Assembly (NCBI GenBank): GCA_022836615.1
Contig: MU405222.1
Span: 1-64,000 of the forward strand
DNA length: 64,000 bases
Direction of reading: 5' to 3'
Origin: Annulohypoxylon bovei var. microspora
Lineage: Eukaryota > Ascomycota > Sordariomycetes > Xylariales > Hypoxylaceae
A program made the position numbers and the translations under genes. This document shows, piece by piece, positions 30,021 through 40,004 of this stretch (within the stretch, counting starts at the first letter, position 1; each line of letters begins with the position of its first letter). Under the pieces are notes generated by a model. It did no database searches. It was not told the DNA's origin and saw nothing but the letters and a program-made list of their open reading frames with translations.

Positions 30021-31280
30021 TCAGCCTCCATCGCCACTATCGCCACCACCACGGTTACGATTCTTAGGTTTCAAGACGAGGAGTATTATGGCGCCGACGA
30101 CGAGTAATACGAGGAGTAGTATAAGCTTGCGCTTGGTGGTCTTCTTCTGGAAACCGGCGGCGACGACGAGCTCGCGATCGGCGCTCTTCACATCGGCGGC
30201 CATGCGCTCAACGTTGTAATCGATGCGGTCGAGCATGGTGCCTTGGTCGATTACCATGGTCTGCAGATCCCTGAACAGATCGGACAGCTCGATGATGCCC
30301 TGCGCGATGTCCTCGATCTCGCGCTCGCGCTGTAGTATTACGGCGTCATTGCTATGAAGTAACCGCTGCTGCGTCGTTTGTTGTAAAGCCGTCTGCGAGT
30401 ACGAGCGGTCGGCGTCGGACTCGAGGAGCGACGGGTCGGCCGCGTAGGCGCTGCTGGTCGTGCCGCCGAGGGGTGTGGAGGATCGGTCGCCTCCTGGCGA
30501 GACGGCGCCGAGGCCGGACATGCCGCGGAGCTCTAGCGTTCGGGTCAGCATTCGAATGTCTAGGTAGTTTACGTCATCTTCGTTTATGCTTAGTTATGCA
30601 CTTACTCTTTAGATATGCGCTCTGCTTTTTCCTGAAGCCGGCGCTCGCCTCTTGGACCCTCGACGCGAGGCTTATCTGTATGTTCTTGGCCATGGTCTCC
30701 TCGGCCCTGGTCATGGCGCCGCCCTGGGTGCCCTCGCGCACCATCTGCTCGACGCGCTGGATGCAGCGGTGGCACTCGTGGAAGCTCTTGGTGATGCTCT
30801 GGGTCAGGCGCTCGATCTCGCCCTCCTCGGCCTTCTTGGCCTCCTCGTCGTTGAAGCCGGGGAGGACATGCTTCTGGTGCAGGCGCTCGAGGGTCTGCGA
30901 CTTGCGGGCCACGTCGGCGAGCAGGTCCGTCACCTCGTCGTTGATGTCGGCCCACCGCGGCGGCAGCAGGTCCATCTCGATCACGGCGTCGCCATCGTCG
31001 TGGTAGTCGCCGCCCGATAATAGCCCCTGCTGATCCTCCGAGGCGCCGCTGCCGCTACCGCGCCCGAATTCCGAGAACCCATTTCCGACGCCGCCGCTGG
31101 GGCCCGGTCCGTACCGTGTCTTCTTGGCCGGGTGGTGGGCGTAGGATTGGCGGTAGGATATGTAGCTACACAATTTTTTCTTCGGTCAGATCGCTAGTGG
31201 ATATTACGAGTACCTAGAGGTAGCAGATTATGACGGTAGCGATGGTTGTTGGCTTACAGGTTGGTGCGGTCTCGCCACAT
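30021..31280 (-). CDS. tlg2: Qa-SNARE of the trans-Golgi/endosome, Tlg2 (syntaxin 16)
   Basis: Membrane-anchored t-SNARE for fusion of endosome-derived vesicles with the trans-Golgi network. Three exons (31280-31258, 31165-30606, 30532-30021) give 364 aa. The tiny first exon encodes MWRDRTN and joins to LYISYRQSYAHH, the diagnostic Tlg2/syntaxin-16 start. An N-terminal Habc helical bundle covers about 80-200. The SNARE motif at about 260-322 (ILQREREIEDIAQGIIELSDLFRDLQ) has the zero-layer glutamine at about 291 in VIDQGTML. A C-terminal membrane anchor lies at about 331-348, followed by a short basic, Gly-rich tail. The Habc-coding part (30640-31130) is markedly more G+C-rich than the SNARE-coding part. 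Confidence 0.95.
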
Positions 31281-32351
31281 GGCGGACGCGGATAGAAGGG
31301 ATGGACACCCTCACCTTGGCTGATACGGAGACCGATTGAAGGGATCCGGAAGAGGAATTGGGTATCCGGTACTGGATATTAAGGACACGGCGTTTAAACT
31401 AATTCAGAGAAAAGATATATCTCGTTAGTAATCTAACGATAACTGAGCGACAGAACAAGTAGTTGCTATATCAATAACGGATATCAATATGTATGCATCA
31501 ATGTGAGTATGTAATTGCCAGCTCTCTAATACTAGGTAGCTGACGTAGCTTCAACCAATCTATGCGACAAAAGTCTCCTTTTTCGGGTTACTTGGTTACA
31601 CAGCTTATTTGATGCATGCATTAACTTTATATGTACCTGTTATATACATTTGATTGGCATTTAAACGAAAACGTGCTTCTGGCGTCTAGTTAGTTTAGTG
31701 TTACGGATAGATACAATCAGCCTAACATGAGGCAATGAGGACAACGTGAGCAAAGCTTGGCGTAATAAGCACAAGCCATGTACTACCAGATACGCTACCA
31801 GATACATGCATATATGTACATTATGCACTTATTAGCAGGCTAGTATCGGTACTTAATTACCTAGGTACCTACGTAGGTACTTAATTAAACATTCTGATTC
31901 GTAAAAAGTGACGAATTATCCTCGTACTACATAGATACCTACCTAGGTATTTACATATCTTCATCAGGCGATAATAAAAGATCTGTGACAGCCCAAGGCA
32001 AACAGGCCGGCTGCCTCGACACCAAACAGCCCCCCTACCCCCCTAAAACGCTCGACCTTTCCCCCCTTTTAAAAAGCAGCAGAAGGATAACTCAAGCTAG
32101 CAAACCCCTCCACTCGTCCTTTCTCCCCACTATTTTGAAATCCAGCCCTGCCTTGTTCTGTTTTGGTCTCGTTAGTATTATTATTCTAAACTATTCTCAA
32201 AACCAAAAGAGGTCCTCTCTTCCCTCCTTGGCAACCTACATATCTTGTGGTAACTGCGACAAACGACATCAAGTCACATTCGTTCTTTTGCTGTATCGAA
32301 TAATCTCAGCTACCCAATTCCTTGCATCACAGAAAGAAAAACAGCTTGATC
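31281..32351. promoter_or_regulatory. Divergent promoter region tlg2 / calmodulin with pyrimidine-rich tract
   Basis: About 1.07 kb. A GTACCTACGTAGGTAC palindrome lies at 31865-31880. C/T-rich blocks at 32028-32070 and 32100-32160 resemble the pyrimidine tracts that precede transcription starts of strongly expressed fungal genes. No gene was seen. Confidence 0.5.
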
Positions 32352-33363
32352 ATGGTGCGTATTGCTTAAGACTTTAGTCACCGCCAATCCAAAGACAGCC
32401 CCGCCGATGAGGGGCTCCGAACGAGTTTGAAAATAGGACTCGCGCTGACTATAACGCTTTATCGCAGGCCGACTCACTGACCGAGGAACAAGTCTCCGAG
32501 TTCAAGGAGGCATTTTCTCTCTTTGTAAGTTTCTTCTAAGAATATTATATGTTCTATCTCCCAATATCAGTTGCACGACTGCCTCGTCGTTGATGACGTA
32601 CCCACTAACAGCTATGTAGGACAAAGATGGTGATGGTAAGTTGACATCTTGCTATGCCTCAACCTAAACCTCGTGGCAATATCCCTTTTACCTCGAACGA
32701 TATATGCGAGCAGCGGCATCACGGCTCAATATATTAAATAATACTTCGTATTTTGCGTTAATCGACAAAGTCGACTAACTCCTACTCCTAGGACAAATCA
32801 CCACCAAGGAACTAGGCACCGTCATGCGATCGCTGGGCCAAAACCCTTCCGAGTCCGAGCTGCAGGACATGATTAACGAAGTCGATGCCGACAACAATGG
32901 AACTATCGACTTTCCCGGTGAGTTGATGGCTGCCTAGCGCAAAGTCGCACCACTTTCCGAAACGAGGCTGACTTCCGTGTCGCACAGAGTTCTTGACCAT
33001 GATGGCACGCAAGATGAAGGATACCGACTCCGAGGAAGAGATCCGAGAAGCTTTCAAGGTTCGAGCCCTCTACCCGCCTAAAAGAATATCCAATCGCTTA
33101 TACTGAAATAGGTCTTCGATCGTGATAACAACGGTTTCATCTCTGCCGCCGAGCTCCGCCACGTCATGACCTCCATCGGAGAAAAACTCACTGATGACGA
33201 GGTGGATGAGATGATCCGCGAAGCTGACCAGGACGGTGATGGTCGCATTGACTGTAAAGAGCCCCCTCCCTGATGACGCGAGATGACGCGAGGCTCTAGA
33301 TACCCCATTACTAACTTTTATGCTACAGACAACGAGTTCGTTCAGCTGATGATGCAGAAATAG
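32352..33363 (+). CDS. cmdA: Calmodulin
   Basis: Universal calcium sensor that activates calcineurin and CaM kinases. Seven exons: 32352-32354 (only the ATG), 32468-32524, 32620-32635 (16 nt), 32792-32917, 32988-33058, 33112-33253 and 33329-33363, giving exactly 149 aa. The protein starts [20 protein letters not shown]. Four EF-hands have complete loops: DKDGDGQITTKE (21-32), [12 protein letters not shown] (57-68), [12 protein letters not shown] (94-105) and [12 protein letters not shown] (130-141). It ends FVQLMMQK. The first intron splits the start codon from the rest, a known feature of filamentous fungal calmodulin genes. The fifth intron has an unusual GTTCGA donor. The gene is divergent from tlg2. 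Confidence 0.98.
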
Positions 33364-35044
33364 AAAGGGAAAGGAATGTGTCGGACTTTCGCTAAGCTGT
33401 TGATCGTCATACCCACCTCTTATGTTGCGACGAGTTTTCCTTTTCTTTCTCGGGACTGTGCCCAAAGGGACACTATTGATTGAGTTGATATTATCATCTC
33501 ACGAGGTATACACAAGAATGGTGTTAGGTTGGAAGACGGGTAGGATCTCCTCCACCAACGGCTGACTTGACAATACATTTCCCGATTAAAATATTAACGC
33601 GGCAACTTGAGCGTGACCCGGTGTATCCTACCAAGCTTCTACATGCAGTGGTGTGAATTTTACGGCCATACATTTTCAACGGCCAGAGCCTTCTACATTG
33701 CTATATTGTTTTGCCCCTTGCTAACGTGATGTTTTATATCCCAAAATTATACTCGCAAAAGATATCCTTCGAACGGGCTACCTTAATTTCTACGCAGTTA
33801 GTTGTGGTAACATCTACGTCAAGTCTTAGGACAAGCATAAGTAGTATAACAAACAAGCTCGTTTCCTTACAAGGTACGTATACAAACATAAGAAGGCTAT
33901 AATAGTCGAAGATGATCTTGTAGATTAGCTCCTTTTCCTATTATCAACTATTTAAAATTCGAGAATCAAATGCTACGCGATGGTCGACATGCTAAACTCC
34001 CTCCTAAGCCCAGACACTCGGAGTGATAGACTAAGATGTGATTCTCCGAATGACAGCCCGGTAACTCGGCACAGCCATCTCGCCCAGGTCTACCAGATAG
34101 CCTGCCTAAATTGACAAGCCATCCGTGAACTACTTAGTTAGAAATAATCAATATAGATCCTATTACATAGCATAAATGAAGCCTGTCGGTCGTCTGAATT
34201 TAACATGACAATATTTTAAAGAATTAGTCTCGACTTATGTCATCAAGTTCTACTTCTTACTAGGTATATCCACGATAGACGTTTGAAACGTTATAAACCA
34301 CCAACTGCATAGCTTAAGACTAATGAGATTATAGAAGTAGGTAATAGCCTCAAACAAGACTTGTTTATTTCACAACGACTACTGCTTTATGATAACTTAT
34401 TGACGATGCAACTCAACACTCAACATGCGTATGTATAACACATATAAGAGAATATTGAAGAAAGAAGACTTCGTAGGTAGTCTCGGAATTTTTAGAATAA
34501 CTACGTAACTACTAGGTAGTATATATATTTTTAGCAACTGAATCTTTATCAATTCATGTGAAGGAGCTTGGGCCACATTACCTACTAAACTTCCGAGCTA
34601 TGTATGTCAGCCAAGTGGAGCATTACGCGGGGATGATTTGTTAAGCAGGTCTTTGGAACCTTGGAAGCTTGGCAGAGGGAAGGAAGCTTGGAATGTGAGC
34701 CCCTTTTCTTTCGTATTTACCTCTATGTAATTAACTTCCTATCTACCACATACATAATATATACATATGTGGAGAGGTTCGTTTTGCGAGCGACGACATC
34801 GACTCGGCCGACAATTCGGATCATCGATTATAATTAACACGTCTGATGTTGAACTACGAATTCAAAGTTTCTTATACGCTTGCCTCTAGGAGAGCCGACA
34901 TTTTTGTCAGTGCTCCAGGCTAATAATCTCTTAAATTTCACCTCGAGAGATGTGAGCACTTGGTCCTTAGCTCTTTGATTATAGCATCTGCCAGCTTTGA
35001 AGCCCTGCCATATATACATCTACTATACCAAACCGACTGCAATA
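33364..35044. other. Intergenic region, calmodulin / mannosidase
   Basis: About 1.7 kb of AT-rich DNA holding the calmodulin 3' UTR and the mannosidase promoter. Short ORFs on both strands lack codon or motif support. No gene was seen. Confidence 0.5.
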
Positions 35045-36880
35045 ATGGCTGTTCGCCGTGTTCGAGTAATACTCGCCGTCATTGCCATATGGGCACTTGG
35101 ATCCTGGTACTATAGCTGGAGCCCGCCCGATTCAGGAATATTCAATCCCGCACATGGTCATGGCCCGGGTGGTCAGCCTCCTATCCCAGACTCTGCTGGC
35201 TCTAGAGGTCCTAAATGGCAGAAACGACCACCTACCTATCCCGTAAAAAAGCTCGCCACACTCCCGACCAACATACCTACCAAACGAGTGCCGCGCGTGC
35301 AAGCCACGAAACCGCAGGAGACTACTGATGAGAAGGAATTGCGGCTGGGACGACTTGCTGCAGTCGAGAGGAGCTTTAAACATAGTTGGGACGGATATAA
35401 GAAGTACGCATGGGGCCATGATGAGATCAAGCCCATGTCAGGGTTATACAAGAACCCCTTTGGCGGTTGGGCGGCCACGCTGGTCGATACTTTAGATAGC
35501 CTGTGGCTCCTCGGCATGAAAGAGGATTTCGAATTCGCGGTGAAGGCTTGTGAGAGCATCGATTTTACAACTACAGAGACACGCGATATAAACGTTTTCG
35601 AGACGACAATTCGTTATCTTGGGGGCTTCTTAGCTGCGTACGAGCTAAGTGACAAGCAATACCCAAGCCTCCTCAGAAAGGCAATTGAGGTTGCTGGTTT
35701 AGTCATGTCATCCTTTGACACACCGAACCACATGCCTATAACGCGATTTCCCTGGCAAAAATATGCCAGAGGCGAAACACAGACGGCTCGGGGATATGTT
35801 TTACTTGCTGAAATTGGATCGTTGAGTCTAGAGCTTACCAAGTTGTCTCAATTGACCGGTGACATGCAGTATTACGATGCTGTACAAAGAATATCCGATG
35901 AGTTGGAAAAGGACCAGAAGAAAACTTCACTGCCGGGGATGTGGTCGGTCACCATGGACGCTTCAAAGACGCCGATCAAGTCTACGGGAGATTCATACAC
36001 GCTCGGCGGAATGAGCGACAGTACCTACGAGTATCTAGGGAAGCAGTACCTATTACTTGGCGGCGCGCTGAACCAGCCACGAAAGATGTACGAAGGATTC
36101 ATAGAAATTGCGAAGAAACACCTTCTCCGCCGCGCCTTGAACCCAGACAACCATCCACTACTCTTTTTTGCCGACGCCCGCATCGTCACTTCGCCTAGCG
36201 GCGAGAAGCAGATTGTAACCACACCAGTAGCGCAGCACTTGACATGTTTCACGGGTGGCATGGTGGGCATGGCAGCTAAGATCTTTGAGCGTCCGTCGGA
36301 TCTAGATATAGCTGAACAACTAACTGAGGGTTGTGTGTGGTCATACAACCAAACCGTTTCGGGCATTGGGCCTGAGATATTTCATTTCATCCCGTGCGAG
36401 CCGGACATCGCAAAGGATGACTGTCAGTGGAGCGAGGAGCGTTGGATGAGTTCCTTGAAGAAATATTGGGGTCATGACTCCAAGGGTGGTATGCTTTCCG
36501 ACCAGCAGATCGAGAATGTCATAGAAACCAGGAGACTTCCGCGCGGCATGGTCGAGGTCGACGACCGCCGGTACATCCTCCGACCCGAGGCCATCGAATC
36601 TGTGTTTATGATGTATCGCCTAACGGGAGACTCGAAATTTATGGACAAGGCCTGGGCTATGTTCGAAGCTATCGAGAAGTGGACGCGGGCGAAGTATGCT
36701 TCGGCGGCACTAGACGACGTGACAACAAGCCATCCGACTCAGGTAGACAGCATGGAGAGCTTCTGGCTGGCAGAGACGTTGAAATATTTCTACCTGATTT
36801 TCGGCGATTGGGAACTGGCCAATTTAGACGAATGGGTGTTGAATACAGAGGCACATCCTCTTCGACGTGCAGATGCATAG
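35045..36880 (+). CDS. Class I alpha-1,2-mannosidase (glycoside hydrolase family 47)
   Basis: Trims alpha-1,2-linked mannose from N-glycans in the ER or Golgi with inversion and calcium. Single exon, 611 aa from ATG 35045 (in-frame TTG upstream ignored). Type II topology: a short basic tail, then a membrane anchor at about 6-24 (VILAVIAIWALGSWYY), a Pro-rich stem, then the (alpha/alpha)7 catalytic domain from about 115. Conserved acids are visible: Glu186 (NVFETTIRYLGG), the MSDSTYEYL segment, Glu515 (RPEAIES), Asp568 and Glu571 (VDSMESFWLAET). Thr601 in NTEAHP is the family's calcium ligand. Cysteines in HLTCFTGG and TEGCVW fit the conserved disulfide pair. ER versus Golgi subgroup is not resolved. 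Confidence 0.95.
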   Translation: MAVRRVRVILAVIAIWALGSWYYSWSPPDSGIFNPAHGHGPGGQPPIPDSAGSRGPKWQKRPPTYPVKKLATLPTNIPTKRVPRVQATKPQETTDEKELRLGRLAAVERSFKHSWDGYKKYAWGHDEIKPMSGLYKNPFGGWAATLVDTLDSLWLLGMKEDFEFAVKACESIDFTTTETRDINVFETTIRYLGGFLAAYELSDKQYPSLLRKAIEVAGLVMSSFDTPNHMPITRFPWQKYARGETQTARGYVLLAEIGSLSLELTKLSQLTGDMQYYDAVQRISDELEKDQKKTSLPGMWSVTMDASKTPIKSTGDSYTLGGMSDSTYEYLGKQYLLLGGALNQPRKMYEGFIEIAKKHLLRRALNPDNHPLLFFADARIVTSPSGEKQIVTTPVAQHLTCFTGGMVGMAAKIFERPSDLDIAEQLTEGCVWSYNQTVSGIGPEIFHFIPCEPDIAKDDCQWSEERWMSSLKKYWGHDSKGGMLSDQQIENVIETRRLPRGMVEVDDRRYILRPEAIESVFMMYRLTGDSKFMDKAWAMFEAIEKWTRAKYASAALDDVTTSHPTQVDSMESFWLAETLKYFYLIFGDWELANLDEWVLNTEAHPLRRADA

Positions 36881-38609
36881 CGAACAAATAGACGGTCAAT
36901 ATATGGGGGAATGAGGTTTGATACCCCTGGGCAAGTCATGGGTGGTAATGCAACTGTTAAGCAGCAGGGGTTGGATTTTATGGACTGGTTAAAATCCTTC
37001 AAAATATCAAGGACTCGGGTACGTAAGTAGATCAGGAACTGGATTTCACGTTGACATATAAACTATCTTTCAAATTGCAATCGCAAAATATGAGTGGCAT
37101 GTTTAGAGGGCTATATTTACTTAGAAGACCTACTGATATAATATATTACCCCTTGATTTACGAACCTACCTAGTAGGTCTCTACAGGTAAGCACCTAAAC
37201 ATAGCTAGCTTCGTGGAACATCCAAGAATCAAAGCCCCAGACAATCGACTCCGGTATGAAGAGGATGGATAAAATCCAGATAACATGACAAGGCGTAAAA
37301 TCAGAGAAATGATAGACAAGCCAAGGCCTTGGCTACCTAGGTAGGAATATATTATTATTCCAATTGGACCCTCTTCGGAGCTGGTAACCTTCGGTTGGTC
37401 GATTTTGTTGTATTTAAAGGTCAAATTACGGTACCGAGGTACTCAAAGTAGCATTATATGCTCCGGTAGTGGCCGATTTTATGAATCGATTCCATGCTTT
37501 AGCTGCGCCTGCCTTATATTTAAAGTTGTATGTGCCGCCTCTAAAGAGACCAGGAAAGCTTAACTCTACGTTTGTTCTTTTTATTCTCTACACCACCAGC
37601 ACAACGTTCAACGTTTACTATCTACCAACATAAGAATAAACAACACATTGTGAACATTCACACATTGACTTGGTCCAATAAGATTAATCCTTGCCTTGCC
37701 TTGCCTTGCCAATACCGACCAGAGACAAAGACTTAGTGAATCACTATCTTTCTCCACCCTCAGCTTACTTGCCTAAGGTAGGTATGTACTACCTGGGTTG
37801 CTGGGCAAGCAATCAATCAGAATGGCCAATTTGAGCGCGTGTTCTATTGCCGGAGTTGGTTTTTTTCGTGGGCGTCCATTTCCGTCCAACCTCCAACTGG
37901 TTCTTTTGCCACGAACGGCGCACTAGTCATTCGTCATACAGTACATCTCACTGTTATCAGAGAAATGAGGACTTTTCATCTGGCCAGAGAATCTTAATAG
38001 GTGGGTAGCTTAGGTATTCTGGGTATTGTACCTACCTACCTAACTGCCTAAGCAGGTAAGTAAATTATTCATTACATATAGTAGCCACGGGCAGCTACTA
38101 ACTGTATCACCGCCAAGTGCCTTGTGAAGTTTTTGCTTCTTTTACCACTTCCTGCACTTGTCAGCCTGTCTTGTCACTCTTCTTATTACTTGATAATCAG
38201 TCTGACTTGCATCTCTATGTACCCTTCCCACTTGTTCTTATTTACATGTAGACTACCAGTCTACTACATTTGATCTTTACAGGCACGACAATACCACTTG
38301 GCATATCGCTAAGATCAAATAGCTATCTCTCAACTTATTAGCTAATCCAGATACAGGTAGGTTTGCAAGAAGATCTTGGGGAGATGGCAAGCTAGTGTTG
38401 GTTTCCGGGACAAACTCCAACCCGAGCCGCAGATACCGAGGGCGGCAGGAGTTTTTTAATATCCCTCTCTTCTTCCCTGCACACCGCATCCTGCAAATCC
38501 CGCGCCTATCTAATTCCTCGCCCGCAGATAGGAATTATCAGGACCCCCGGTCGTATATCCGAATTCTCTTCGACGGGCTGCCGGCGTATGTCATTATATT
38601 CACTCAGCC
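36881..38609. other. Intergenic region, mannosidase / CDF transporter
   Basis: About 1.7 kb. It contains a CCTTG repeat at 37689-37710, T-rich runs, and dense TACCTACC motifs at 38010-38070. No gene was seen. It should include the CDF promoter and a leader with C/T-rich patches. Confidence 0.5.
37689..37710 (+). repeat. CCTTG pentanucleotide microsatellite
   Basis: Four tandem copies of CCTTG in intergenic DNA. Confidence 0.85.
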
Positions 38610-40004
38610 ATGGGTTCTGACAATTCGCCTACTGCCGAGTCGCAGTCACATTCCCGTGACAGCCAGCGTGGTCAAACTTCGAGTTCGCGAGCTTCGACAC
38701 ATACGCCAGTATCACAGCACCATCCTTCTCATAATCCCCACCGGAACGCCACTAGCACCGCTGTTGAAGCTATGAACGAGAGCAGCGAGCAACCTGTGGC
38801 TCGCCACCTTTCTGCCACGGCAGCGGCGGATATCGAAGCGCAAGATGGCAATGCGCGCTTTAGCGGGAGCGACCCTTATAATCTCTCTTCGGCATTGAAG
38901 TCGGACGGGCAGCTTTATGAGATCAAAGCTAATACCGCCCGCAAGCGTACTGGACAGGACAACTCGGAGTTGGGGAAAATTGCATCCTCTTTTCAGGCAC
39001 GCAAGATTCACACATTCTATAACAAGCAGAATGATACGATCAAGAACATGTTGAAATCGGTACAGGAGCACGAGGCCGACCATCAGCGTGAAGCTAGCGA
39101 GGACCACATGCGCCTCAAAATTGCCATCCAAGGCTCATTTATAGCAAATGTACTCCTGTCTGTTTTACAAATGTACGGCGCCATATCTTCCGGGTCTCTT
39201 TCACTTCTCACCACCATGGCCGACGCCATCTTCGACCCGCTGAGCAACTTGACCCTGCATATCACCCGCAAAGCTATGGACCGTGTGGATCCCAACCGCT
39301 TCCCATCCGGCAATAGACGCCTAGAGAATGCTGGCAATATCACCTTCTGCTTCATTATGACGACCGTATCCGTCATTTTGATCGCTTTCTCCTGTCAGGA
39401 TATCAAGCAACACTTCGGATCGAGTGATATAGTTAATGACTTTCACCTGCCCTCAGTGATTGCAGTGTGCATCGCTTTTGCAACCAAGCTTGGCTTGTTT
39501 TTCTATTGTTGGGGCCTTAAAGACAAGTACAGCCAGGTGAACATATTGTGGCAAGATCATCGCAATGACTTATTGATTAATGGCTTCGGAGTGCTGACAT
39601 CTGTCGGCGGCTCTAAGCTCGCTTGGTGGATTGACCCTATGGGGGCCCTCATCATGTCGCTAATCATCAGTGCCGCTTGGTTACACCAGGCGTTCGACGA
39701 GTTCATGTCCCTCGTTGGCAAGGCTGCCGATATCGAGAAGCAACAACTTATCACATACATTTGCGTCACGTATTCGGAGGCCATTCGCAAAATCGACACT
39801 GTTCGGGTGTACCATGCTGGTGTTGGGTTGATCGCTGAGATTGATATCGTCATGGATCCCAATGACCCCCTTAGAGTTACCCATGATGTCTCTGAAGGAC
39901 TCCAGATCGAGCTGGAAAAACTACCGGGTATAGAGCGAGCTTATGTCCACGTCGATTATGAGACTACCCATAAGCCTGAACATAACTTCAAGAAAGATCT
40001 TTGA
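38610..40004 (+). CDS. Cation diffusion facilitator, Mn-type
   Basis: Proton-coupled divalent-metal exporter, probably moving Mn(II) into a vacuolar or Golgi compartment. Single exon, 464 aa. Residues 1-170 form a hydrophilic, Ser/His-rich cytosolic N-terminus. Six membrane segments lie at about 175-370. The two metal-site motifs are D-x3-D at 205-209 (DAIFD) and D-x3-D at 316-320 (DHRND). The DxxxD type, in place of HxxxD, characterises the Mn-CDF branch. A cytosolic ferredoxin-like C-terminal domain (IRKIDTVRVYHAGVGLIAEIDIVMD ... RAYVHVDYETTHKPEH) ends the protein. Metal specificity is inferred from these motifs only. Confidence 0.93.
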   Translation: MGSDNSPTAESQSHSRDSQRGQTSSSRASTHTPVSQHHPSHNPHRNATSTAVEAMNESSEQPVARHLSATAAADIEAQDGNARFSGSDPYNLSSALKSDGQLYEIKANTARKRTGQDNSELGKIASSFQARKIHTFYNKQNDTIKNMLKSVQEHEADHQREASEDHMRLKIAIQGSFIANVLLSVLQMYGAISSGSLSLLTTMADAIFDPLSNLTLHITRKAMDRVDPNRFPSGNRRLENAGNITFCFIMTTVSVILIAFSCQDIKQHFGSSDIVNDFHLPSVIAVCIAFATKLGLFFYCWGLKDKYSQVNILWQDHRNDLLINGFGVLTSVGGSKLAWWIDPMGALIMSLIISAAWLHQAFDEFMSLVGKAADIEKQQLITYICVTYSEAIRKIDTVRVYHAGVGLIAEIDIVMDPNDPLRVTHDVSEGLQIELEKLPGIERAYVHVDYETTHKPEHNFKKDL

